Below, one piece after another: positions 34,849 through 45,782 of a DNA stretch of 64,000 bases; the first letter of the stretch is position 1; each line of letters begins with the position of its first letter. A model generated the notes under the pieces. The model saw nothing but the letters and a program-made list of their open reading frames with translations, had not been told where the DNA came from and ran no database searches. The position numbers and the translations under genes were made by a program. Origin of the DNA: Episyrphus balteatus (lineage: Eukaryota > Arthropoda > Insecta > Diptera > Syrphidae); assembly GCF_945859705.1 (NCBI RefSeq), contig NC_079137.1:36887554-36951553 (forward strand), read 5' to 3'.

Positions 34849-36497
34849 CAGTGGCTTTTAGCTTACACTGTTTTTATTTCAGAAACAAAAAATACTTTCT
34901 TAAAAGTTTTGGGTGTGCTGAACTCGAATCATAAATCAGAATTTTCTTATCAGCTTGAGTTTCCGAAATATTCCCGTTATTTGCATATTTAAAATGAGCG
35001 ATGCTAAATTAGTAAGAAAGACTTGGGTGACCAGATAAAAGGTTAACTTTCGGTAATGTTACCGAATTTTTGAAATCCTACACTTTCTTTCAGTTATATA
35101 CTCTCATAATCATTTAAACTTTCTTTTTTAATTAAAGCTTTCTCAAAAAAAAAATCCGAACTCAATTTTTTTTTCAAAACCAATACATTACCCTCTTACT
35201 TTTATAGTACTTACATCGCAAGTAAAAAGAACACAATCATTCCTAATTCCTTAAGAGAAAAGCCAGGAGAAAAAAAAATAACATCCCAAAAATAAAAACA
35301 ATAAGAATCATAAAATATGGATGCAGATTTCCGGGTGTAGATATTTAGGTAGATAGATACATAGGTGTGTAGTAGGAAGCTAGGTATATCTAGAACCTTC
35401 CCTAATTCCAAACTGAAGAGATGATGTTTTTTTTTTTTTGTTTTTTGAAAGAAAAACTTCCAAAATTCCTTCCTATTCCACACTTAAAATTAGAACGTTG
35501 ACATGATGTGTGTTGAAGATGTTAATGGGAACGAAAACAAGGATAATTCTCTTGAGTTAAATATTAATGGATTATGCTACGGTGTCGGTGTTGTATCTAT
35601 ATGTTTGTATCTGTATGTTTTTTGAGGTATAATTGCTATAAGTGGAAGAATGAGGGAGGAAAATTACCTTTTTAGTGGCTTAGGGAAAAACGTTTTTCGG
35701 TTTGGGACTAGCCTATTTCAATTTTTTGTTTTGGAATTTTAAAATACTTTTTCATTCTATTACTTATGAAGTTGATGGTAGATGGTGTAAAACAATTTTC
35801 TAGATAAATTATTTGATGTTTAAAAAGTGAACTGGAGGGAAGAGACAAAGGCGGTCTTTAGTTTGGTTTATAATGTTTAATACCTATGTGATATGATTTA
35901 TGTCAACGTTTATCATCACAAAAAAGATTTTCCCTACCTACAAAAAAAAAAAAAACTAAAGAAAAAATAAACACGGTTTTGAAATAAAAAGAAATTACAT
36001 GCTTACATAAATGTTTTGGGATTTTTGATATTTAAAAATGTACTGCCCGTGAATGGTCTTTTCGTCATGGGATCTATTAAATACGATATTATGGATAAAG
36101 TTAGCTTAAATGAAAGCGTTTATTTTTAAGTGACTCACAGGATAAATAAAATAGGTAAAGAAGAAAGTTTTTGACATTATGAAACTTACTCCCTACAGGA
36201 GACAGAACGAACCCTGAATAATTTCAAATAAGCTTAAAATATACTTATAGACATCCAAAATCTTACAAGTTAAGTCATCATACTGCAATATATTTAAAAA
36301 CAAAAAATTGCACACTGGTCATAAGAAAACTATATTGAATTCAGTGGGGACCAAGGATGTTTTTGTAGAACGTTTAAGCCCCTACAAGAATACATCTTAC
36401 TAATTTGATAATAATAACTTTTCAGTGAATTAGAAAATTTTGAAAAAGTAAAAAATGTTTCTATAAATTTTTTTAACTTTGACCTCGAATGGTTAGA
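34849..36497. other. Intron filler without recognised features
   Basis: AT-rich, with several A-runs and short chance open frames. Nothing is supported. Confidence 0.45.
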
Positions 36498-36501
36498 TTA
36501 A

Positions 36502-36739
36502 CCCTCTGTAGGCACACCTCTTTTTTGCGAATTTGGTTTATACTTTTTCATTTCGCTAGAACTTTTTTCGGTCTCACTATTTGATAGAGAATCATATATG
36601 AAATTGATGAAGAATATTCCGAGGAATTCGAATATTGTTTTCACAGTTCCAAAAAAATGTATTATCACCCAAAGACACTTTTTTATGACCAATTTTTATT
36701 TTTGTCTTGCCAAATTCACACCCGTGTGCCGACAGAGGG
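36502..36739. mobile_element. piggyBac-type MITE (238 bp) at TTAA
   Basis: The ends CCCTCTGTAGGCACAC and GTGTGCCGACAGAGGG are inverted with two mismatches, and TTAA flanks both (36498-36501 and 36740-36743). CCC-starting tips at a TTAA duplication are diagnostic of the piggyBac superfamily. It is far too short to encode a transposase. Confidence 0.88.
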
Positions 36740-36834
36740 TTAATGAAAAAAGTACCTACAGAACTTTTTTTTGTAGAATAATCCCTTTACTTTAAGAATT
36801 TGCCATGCTCCTTTAATTTATTATAGAAAGTAGT

Positions 36835-37300
36835 TTTCCTATTTTTCAATTTTCTTAAAAACTAGAAGGCAAAGAAATATATGGTTTTAAGTATTTGATA
36901 AGGAATTTATTGAGGTACTTTACTTTATCAATTTATCCCGTAATGAAATCCAAAGCCTTGACAAAAATAGTATTCAATGTATTTTTTTTAAACTTCTTTT
37001 TCACAACTGTTGATTTTGAAATCGATTATTTCGAAAACAACTGATTAAAATAACTTGATTTAAAATTTATAATTAAGTGTACAATTCTAGCTTTTGAAAA
37101 AGGTATCATTCATAACTGTAAGTGTTGCCATTGTTTTTTAATAATTTTTTGTATGATTTTTTAGAAAATTTCCCCTCCCGCCTAAAGGGGGGGACATAGA
37201 CCCTCCCTCTCATAACAAAAAATTATTTTGTATTGAATACCTCTACTAAAAACTGTTTTCAATTCTTGGCGCCTAAGTTATCGCACTCGAGCCTTGCGTT
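36835..37300 (+). repeat. Old relative of one arm of the 29.9-31.9 kb palindrome
   Basis: It runs in the same order as the right arm from its inner end outward: TTTTTCAATTTTC, AAAACTAGAAG, GTATTTGATAAGGAATTTAT, GACAAAAATAGTAT, GAAATCGATTATTTC, CTGTAAGTGTTGCC, CCCGCCTAAAGGGGGGG and TTGGCGCCTAAGTTATC. Divergence is high and only about half an arm is present, so it is an old, truncated copy of the same family. Confidence 0.8.
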
Positions 37301-37454
37301 GATATGAATTTTTTTCGAAAAAAAAACACTTTAACGGGGGGTATCTCAAAAAAGGAAGCTAATCCGATTTTGGTAAGAAAGGATTATTATTGCTGAGGCC
37401 TTCAGGAACAAAGCCTCATCTTTAGTTTTTGTCGTCATTTTAGGTCAACCTTAA

Positions 37455-37890
37455 ACTTGTTCAGGCTCACTGTGACGCCTCTACGGATGAGAAAGACGAT
37501 AGCACAAAGAAAGATTCTACTATATGAGCTCCTCGAAAAAAAAACCTGCTTAAAAAACCCATAGCTATGACTTTTAACATTGTCTTTCGTGATTTTAATG
37601 AAAAGCTAGGAAACGAAGGCATCATTGGAAATACGGACGGAAAACATAGCCTATACAACAACACTTCTGATGACGGATTTAGGCTTATTGACAAAGAGAC
37701 ATACATATAAATCGGGTATCCAGACCATCACCAACACAATTAACCACGAAAGACTAGAATCGCAAAAGATTACTAGGACCTTTTCCGATCACGTCTCGAA
37801 TAACCTAATAAGAAGTCCTACGCACTGTGTGTGGGACAGTGCGTTAATTCAGTGCAAAGTATGGAAAAAATTAAAAACGGCCTGATTTTT
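37455..37890 (+). pseudogene. Relic of an RTE-type retrotransposon endonuclease domain
   Basis: In shifting frames it reads ASTDEKDDSTKKDSTI, then a stop and a frame change, then FRDFNEKLGNEGIIG with GKHSLYNNTSDDGFRLIDKE. The D-F-N-x-K-x-G block, GKHSL and N-x-D-x-G-x-R-L-I-D are the signature of the APE-type endonuclease of RTE-like elements, often annotated in insects as craniofacial-development-protein-2-like. Stops and frameshifts make it dead. The rest of the element is not adjacent. Confidence 0.8.
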
Positions 37891-39324
37891 ATGATCTTTT
37901 CTTTTAACATTATTTTTTAGTCTCTTGGCAAGTAAATAGTGTATAAAAACATTTTTTATTTCGGTTATAAGTTTTTGTCACATAAGTACACTAAGGATTG
38001 TTATTTTTATAACTCAAAAAGTGCGTTTTTCATATACATAAATTGTGTGTAAAAAGGCTTGAAACAAACAGTGATAGCCAGCAGGGACGCGGGTGTACGC
38101 GGATGAATGATACTTTTTTGGAAAGGTCGTATTTCACACTTTAAAACCTATTAACTTTTTTGATGAATGCACGTGAATCAAAAATGATGCTGAAGTTTGA
38201 AAATAAGCTGTTTTTGGGAGAAATAAACCGTTACTTAACCAATTATTGAAACGATCGAAGGCTTTCGAGTGCAAAAAAAAACCAATAAAATATTTTAAGC
38301 TTACTCTTCTTAAGAGTATCCAATTAAAAACCGATTTATTTGGAGCAATTTAACTCCGCGGTGCAGCGCTTCGTAGATCAGCAATAAATGGGCTACTTTT
38401 GACATGTTACCCTTAAGAGGTTGTATAGCTTGCTGTAGGTGCATTTTACAGTTCATCTAGTTAGAAGTCTGGCTATAATATTGCATTTTTCAAAACCCGT
38501 TTTAGAAGATCAAATTTTTTGACTAGAATAACCAGCATAATATGGAACCTCAGAATGGTCTGCTCCCTCCTCCTACAGAGGATTCAGTCCCCTTAACACC
38601 GCCTTCAGTCCCCTTGAGACCAACTTTCTCTTTTAGTTTGAAAAGTGTTGTTTCGTAAGAAAAAAATTAAAGATTTTATCTTCAATTGATAAAAACCCCA
38701 GCACCATGTCATAATTTGATAGGAAAATATTAAGTTCACTAAGCACACACTCCTCAAGAGCTAGAAATTTTTGTTGCAAGAAAATACATACAATATCGAA
38801 GATTAAGTAAAAATGTTGACCGATAGCATGTCAAACGTAACTCGTTCTTATCTAACTTCAATGCCGATTGGAAAAGACTTTAAGTGGACAAAAGTTTTTA
38901 GATAAGATTAAAAATTTAAGTTTTAAAAGTGTCTAATAAATCAAAGTCAATATAAAAAAGTATAAAGAGTGTTATCTTTAAGATTTCATATAAGAAAGCA
39001 GGCACATTGCACTATATTTGTCAAAATTTAGATCAAAAGAGTTATAGTTAGTTGAGATAGATTTTAAATAATTCTTTGGCATACTGCCGCAAGACCACTT
39101 CATTCAATTACCAAAACACACCCATTTCAACCCAAAAAAAATTATTTTCCAATTAAAAAAGTAAATAAATCTAAAACTTGAACACGCCCCTTGTCGAAAA
39201 TTTCAATTAAAATATAGAAACAAATCTACCCAAAAAGGTTTGACCCACAGGCTTATTTTGAAACTTACTTGAACTGAGCTTAAGGCTTTACCATTAATCA
39301 TAGGTCTCATAGCCAGAAACAATA
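37891..39324. other. Intron filler without recognised features
   Basis: AT-rich with short chance open frames; nothing identified. Confidence 0.4.
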
Positions 39325-40172
39325 GGGTAAAAGCGGGTGAGATGGCGCGGCGGGGGAGATGGCGCACTTTAAATATCTTTTACATTTATTGCTCTAAAAA
39401 TGTATGAAAAATATTTTTAGCTTTCTTTAAATATTTTAAATCGAAGTAGCCAGTATTCGTTTCTTTGTCTTTGATACAAAAAATAAAAAAAATTTAAAAG
39501 TAAATCATGTGATGATTTTTTTCGAATTTTTTTTTTCGCTCTTTTTTTTTTGTTCTGATATTTTGTGAGTCGTTGGGATCTTAGATGCCCTTGATACACC
39601 AATACAAACAAGAGAGTATAAGTTATGGATTGCGCATGAAATCTGAGCTCTAGTTCTATCTGCTTTTTATGGGTGCTTACGAATAGGAATTATGCGAAAA
39701 AAGGTGAGATGGCGCAGTTTTTTGCGGGTGAAATGGCGCATTCCGTACAAGAATTTTTCAATTGAGTATAGTGTTAGCATGTGCCATATCACCCTCGAAA
39801 TATTTTTTTTAAGTAATTCAGCCAAGCTCAAATTTTATAAAAAAGACGACTAGTTGCAATCTATTATATGGAATGCATTGGTGCTTGACTCCTTCACATC
39901 GTTCAACCATTTGTGCAATGAATTTGGCAATAGAAACCTTAAACAAACTCATGCGCCATCTCACCCACCCTATAGGGGGAGATGGTTTTTTTTAAACTTT
40001 TTTTCTATATTAATTTAAAAATATAAATTTAAAATATAAAATTCTGTAAACCAAATAATACGTTGGATATTGAATATAGAACATTTTTGCATTGTTAGAA
40101 ATATGAAATGTGGTTTACTTTGTAAAATATGACAAAAACAAAAAAGGTATGCCATCTCACCCGCTTTTACCC
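39325..40172. mobile_element. TA-flanked MITE (848 bp) with GGTGAGATGGCGC motifs
   Basis: The inverted ends GGGTAAAAGCGGGTGAGATG and its complement are flanked by TA (39323-39324 and 40173-40174). This is consistent with a Tc1/mariner-type non-autonomous element. The core (G)GTGARATGGC(GC) recurs at least seven times in both orientations near 39336, 39356, 39702, 39727, 39950, 39975 and 40150. These subterminal repeats may be transposase binding sites. There is no transposase ORF. Confidence 0.78.
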
Positions 40173-40174
40173 TA

Positions 40175-41050
40175 TTTCAAAAGTCCACTCCCGAAAATCC
40201 AACCAACCAATTTCGATTGGACTCTGACCGGAAGTATCCATCAACTATAATGGTCAAGCCAGCTCAATTCGGAATTATGTAAGACAGCAATCAATTATAT
40301 TCTAAACTGCTGCACCATTAAAAGCGGAATTGAATGGTAGAAGAAAAAAAAAAAACACGTTCTCGATACAAAATGCACATTTTGTAGATCCATGAACTCC
40401 GAAACGACACCACCACAAGCTGGTTAAAGATCTCTCAGGTATAGATGGAGAGTGCATTGTGCCAAATTTTGTTTTGCCAAACCGGCTTCACAAATGATAC
40501 ACCACGCATACAGATAAAACTTACAGATTCAGATACTTTAGGTTTTACATTTCTTGTTCAATTTCGAGTTTGGACAAAAAAGAAGGAAACACAAATATAC
40601 ACCTCCTCAACCAGTAAGACAGAGCGTCAGGCGGTGGTGGTTACAGCCAGAGTGACTGTGGTGGCCAGACGACAGATAAACGGTTATGCGTCCCATTTAA
40701 AGACTCTTAGATACAATATCTTCTATACCCAAACAAGTTAAGAAAAGCTACATATAATTTTTTATCTGACGGGGGTTCTGTTGTCGTCGTCTCGTAATAA
40801 TTTGAAAATGCGACACCACCAACCGAAACACCACGAAAGTGCACAGTGCAGCAATACCAGCCAGTCAGTTGTTTGTGAAGTGGAACTGTTATGTAACTCT
40901 TCTTATGGAGGTCTGTCTGCATGTGGCTTATGCAAATTTAGCATGTCTTACAGTGGAACTGCATAATCACCTGTCAAGTTGACAGAAGATTATCTTCTCT
41001 ATACCATTGGAGCATGTATCTTTTGTTGTTGTTGTTGTTGCTCTTTATGT
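40175..41050. other. GC-richer intronic patch with long open frames on both strands
   Basis: From about 40380 to 41000 the composition is clearly less AT-rich than the intron around it. A 98-codon frame (40445-40741, plus) and a 71-codon frame (40922-40707, minus) are open, but neither shows a recognised domain and both lack supporting splice context. A (TTG)n run follows at about 41019-41041. It may be an intronic enhancer or an alternative first exon; I cannot tell which. Confidence 0.35.
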
Positions 41051-41919
41051 AAAAAAAAAAAATATTGAAAAAAATGTGTATTGAATTTCAACACGTATCT
41101 TGTAAGTTTTGGTAATCGTGTATACCCCAGGTAAGGAGAACCCCTCAACCTGTTCAATATATTCAAAGTCTGCCTAACTTAACCATATTTAGCGTGGAAT
41201 ATACACAACGATGATTCCGGAGACTGTTGGTTCCAAATATTGTACCAACACAAAAATATGAGTAACTCTTTCATTTTTCATAGAAACGAAAAAAAAAAAG
41301 TTTTCGTAATATTATGTCACTTAAGCGTGAATAATGTTGTTAATTAAGCCTGTTAATAACAGTGGTTTTAAATTCAGACAATAAAACTACTGTCGCAGAC
41401 TTGAACCAAAGGTTTCATGCTTTTGATAATGAAGGTTACCTCTGATGACATTTGTCCCGACTATGAAGGTGCACTTTTCCAAATCTATAGTACTTTGCGA
41501 GGCTGTAAGAAAGCTATATTATATCAAAGTGGAGTTTCACAAGGTTGTACCTATGTTTTCACCATTGTTGTTTAAGGGAATGCATGATTAAGATGCTGAA
41601 GTGAAAAAAGATTAGAATTATAAGTTAACTACTGTTAAAGTTGTTAGCTATTTTTCGACTAAAATCAAGCGTAATCAGAAAATACTGCGGTGTTTTCCAA
41701 CTATCCCATCCATTGATTAAAGATAACGAACAAATTGACGAAGGCGTCATAATTTTACAATTTTTATTGAATTGAGCAGAAAAGGTGTTTGATATTTTTA
41801 ACGGATGATACAAGGTTCCTAGCAAGAACACTGAAAGTACTTAAATAGATCACATAACACTTAATCGGACCGTTTTCAGTTTGCCACTTAATTACTCGTA
41901 TGAGCGTACAACACATTTT

Positions 41920-43715
41920 TGACGTGATAACGTCTTATAAATCGATGAACCATGGCAGCCACCACAAAAAAGTGACGCCATTTTCTAACGTTACACTCTC
42001 GCACTTTCGCAGTGCGGCAAAAAATTTCAATTAAAAATTAAAAATAAACTATTAGAGATACAAAAATCTTCTATAGCTTATTTGAAAGATAATAACCTAA
42101 AGCTTAATCCAAATGAAGGATTTTTAAAAATATCATCATTTAATAGGATAAACAGGGATAAAATGGAAAGATGAAATTTGGGATAAAATCTAAACGCGAA
42201 TTCGTAGAGAATTTGATGATTTTTTTTGCTATAGATAGATGAGATTAATTTAAGAATAACTGCATTTAAGAAAAAATTCTAAAAAATTTTGAAACTAAGC
42301 TATAACGTTTTGTTTGATCGTTGTACACGTGTTGGGGCTATGACAAAATGATGATTTTGGGTAAAGGAAATTTTTTTTGACAATTCCAAAGATGCCAGGT
42401 GAAAGATGAGGGAAAAAAATTAAGCGTCTGATACGGATTTTTTTTCCAACACTCTGCGTTTCGAAATATGAATTTTTGAAAAACACCTTGTTTTTTAGGG
42501 GTATTTTTGGGTAATTTTTGATTTTTAGCTTTTTTTTGGAGTGCTCAAACTTATAGGACATGTAGGTTTTGGCCTTATGCGTACATGTGCAAAAACTTGG
42601 AATAGTTTAGTGAGTTTTTACTGAATAACGGAAGAAACAAGTTTTTAAAAAACACATTCTTTTATCGTTTTTAACAGATTTTCATCGTTTTTTATTTTTA
42701 TCTTTAACAGATACAGGAATAAAGTATATGGAGTAATGATAGACCATGACTACGACTATATGTGTGCGATCATTTCAATCATTTTTGTAAACACAATTTT
42801 GAGATAACGGTAAAATAAAATTTTAGAATTCAACAGGTTATAACTTTTGACCAAGAGCAGATAGAAATTTTATTATTTATACTGATACAATTACCTTTCA
42901 TTTGGTATATCACACATAACGATAGAGTAACTGCAAGCTACACAGTGTTAAATTAAGAAACTTGCGAAAAACCTCAAAACACCAGTGGAGATCTCTTGCC
43001 CCCCGAACAGCCACCAGTGTGGGAAGTACCGTAATCTCAGTCTGGAAATTCGACATATATGACTTTAAAAAATTCTAACTTCTCTTGTAGGCTTCTTTGA
43101 AATGAGATTGATACGTCATAATAAAGGTGAAATAATAAGCTTTCACATAATATATATTTTTTATAGGTTGTCAAACAAAAAAATTGTTTCCATAGCGTGA
43201 GAACATAAAAATAAATGTTTTTTTTTGCTTTTTTTAATGCAATTTAATCGAGTTCAAAAAATGCTAGCTCTTTTTGTAGATGTCTCGTAGACCTGATCGA
43301 TATATATATTTTGAGCTAAGACAATAAGCTTTCAGATGGTATAATTTTTTATATGTTGTTAGGGAAAAAATGGAATTAATGACGTGAGAAGATAAAAATT
43401 CATGTTTTCTTCGCTTTTTTTTGATGAAAATGATTGTTTTCAATAAATTATTTTTATACTTTTTGCACATTATAAAAATTTAAGTGTGGCTTTATGAAAT
43501 GAAAGGTGAAATATATCACATGATATAAAATTTTTTATAGGTTGTCATTGAAAAAAATTGATTTAATAGCGTGAGAAGATACAATTATATGTTTTTTTTT
43601 TAGCTTTTTCTTGTAAATTATGATTGTTTGAAAAAAGTAAACGCTTCAATCGACTCATTTTAAACAAAAGCACACAACCTGTTTTCTGACGCCGTTATCA
43701 CGTAAAATCATAGTC
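41920..43715. mobile_element. Putative element with ACGTGATAACG inverted ends
   Basis: TTTTTGACGTGATAACG at about 41917-41933 is matched by the complement CGTTATCACGTAAAA at about 43693-43707. The interior ends in three tandem units (see the next entry). I could not define a clean target duplication and the inverted match is short, so the boundaries are tentative. Confidence 0.4.
43070..43640 (+). repeat. Three tandem ~190-bp units
   Basis: The phrase order TATAATTTTTTATAGGTTGT-like, a short A-rich stretch, then GCGTGAGAAGATA (or GACGTGAGAAGATAA) and a T-run followed by GCTTTTT recurs three times, with unit anchors near 43150, 43340 and 43525. Units differ by many substitutions, so the array is old. 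Confidence 0.65.
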
Positions 43716-44309
43716 CGTTAACCGGCTTTACAGACAACCTCTTTTTTTTTACTTCTTATGTTCTTTCAGTGCGGGATTTAGAGTTCTCCATACAAATTTT
43801 TGAGAAAATTGGCAAAACAGAGATGCCCATTTCCCTCAGCAACAGGACCCAAAATTTAAACTTCATATGTTAGAATGACATTTTGGCTTCAATCGTTACA
43901 AACCGATTTTTGACTATCGATTTTGTTGTTATTTTTTTTCCAAAATCTGGTGGCAAGTTTTGAAAAAAATAGAGTAAAACTGCTAAGTGGATACACGGAA
44001 AAAAAAGACACCTTAAAATAAGATGACGCTCACATTAAATCCCATATTCTTGAAACAATAAGATTACTTTTTATAATACATAGAATCCACTTAAATTTAA
44101 AATGAACTTCATTCCATTTTGATAAGAATTTTCATCTTAAAAAAACTCTACCAAAATATTAATATTAAAAGATTTTCTTAAAAAATTTGAATCATTTAAT
44201 GTGGAAATCGTCTTAGTGTTTGGTAGTTAAAACAACTTTAACAAATTTTTGAATTTTGAACATACTTCAGCTTTAGTTGTAGTTTATTAGATATACTAAT
44301 TTTTAACAG
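43716..44309. other. Intron filler without recognised features
   Basis: AT-rich; nothing identified. Confidence 0.4.
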
Positions 44310-44480
44310 TGAGATAGCCTGATTTTAAAGCACTCGCCTAGTCACCCAAAAGTTGTAGGATCGATCCCAAGTAACTGCCAGTTTATTTTTCAGGATTCGA
44401 AAAAAGGTTTTCAAGCTTTTTGAGGGGATCACAGCCTGTTGGGGATCAATTTCCGATCTGTGAAACTGTGAAGTTTGAAA
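44310..44480 (+). repeat. tRNA-derived SINE-like sequence
   Basis: A degenerate A box (GATAGCCTGATTTTAAAGCA, about 44313-44332) is followed at tRNA-like spacing by the B box GGATCGATCCC (44358-44368). This is the internal RNA polymerase III promoter arrangement. A tRNA-unrelated tail follows, with GGGGATCAATTTCCGATCTG and TGTGAAACTGTGAAG, a phrase shared with the repeat at 58478. It does not fold as a functional tRNA, so a SINE is the better explanation. Confidence 0.6.
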
Positions 44481-45782
44481 AATTTATTTAAAAATTTGCT
44501 TTTAAACATTTTTAATAGAAAATTAAAATCTACGAGTAAATCCTTCTCTTCATTATCTTAATTAAAAGTTTCATTTAAATCCAAATTATGTAAAAGCTTA
44601 AAATATTATTTGATTTTTTTTTTTAAATTTAAGGTGGGAAAAGATTAATCTTGCTATAAACCTATTGCCGCAAGCCAAAACTAGTTACTTCGACCTACAT
44701 TTCAATCCTGTCGCATTATCCACTTAAATTGACAAAGTACATTAAGATAAATCAAAACTAGATACCAGTTCAGTTTCCAGTCAGTCTATCAGCAAAAAAA
44801 CATTATTTTCAATCATCAAAAACTTATTCCATTAAACTCTCATCCTAACAGGATTTTTGCATTAAAGAAAAAAAAAAAAACAAACTACAACCAATTTATC
44901 TCTTAAAACTTCACATAAAAGTGGCACATCAACCATCTTTGCTCCATTTTAATATTTTACCCCCAAAGGAATTATAACATAATTCTGTCTATACCGGTGA
45001 TTGTCGTAGAATGTAGAGTGCTGCATAACTAAGCCTTCACAATCTTTCTAGTGTCTTTCTTTTATACGTGTATATGTTTAGTTTTTTTTCCCAGAATGCA
45101 TCTCCATGCAGCTTCAAACAGAGCAACATCTGAGCGGCAGTTTTATGTGTCACAAAGTATATCAAGTTTCCTTTCTCTCTGCGTGTAAACCTACTAAACA
45201 ACAACAACAACAAAATATAAAGTTAAAGCACTTTTTCCCAACCTATATTTTACTCTTTCGCAATGTTGTTTGACATTAGTTACCTAGTTTTTGTTTTGTT
45301 GTTGTTGTGTTTTGTTTTCAAAGATAACTGGACTTTTTCTACATCAACGACAACTTACCTAGTACAAAACTGGTCCTAGAAAAGTTCATTCAATTAATCA
45401 GCCGTAAGGAAAAGATAAAACATCAAGGAAAAGAGAGATCACTCACATCAAACTATAAAGTTCCAAAAGGCTCTTTGTAGTAAAGCTTTGATGGTAAAAT
45501 TACTTCCTTTTATCATGGACATTCAGGAAGTCACTTTCGGTCCAGGAGTTATAGTGAATGAGTTCGAGATGGTTGCCAGATAATAGATAATTCTACAAAA
45601 GACTTGTTTTTCTTTTTTTTTTGTTATACAACAATGACCTACCGCACACACCGGTCGGTCGGTGGCGTATCTAAAAGTTTGCATCTCAGTCCCAGTAGCT
45701 TATGTAAACTTTCCTTCTGTTGTTTTACAGAAGCGGATCATAATTTTTCTAGGATGAAGGCTCGAGACAGTTTTCTGAGTCT
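44481..45782. other. Intron filler; no gene supported
   Basis: AT-rich up to about 45.6 kb. The 180 bp before the hexamer array are less AT-rich and contain a frame that runs into the array, but this is not credible as a gene. Confidence 0.4.

Noticed and set aside
37824..37852. Another CACTGTG/CACAGTG-like pair near 37.83 kb as a Transib end
   Set aside because: The short inverted pair lies in the endonuclease relic with no 5-bp duplication or A-rich block.
40445..40966. Genes at 40445-40741 (plus), 40781-40966 (plus) or 40922-40707 (minus)
   Set aside because: No domain, no splice context, and overlapping frames on opposite strands; kept only as an unexplained GC-richer patch.
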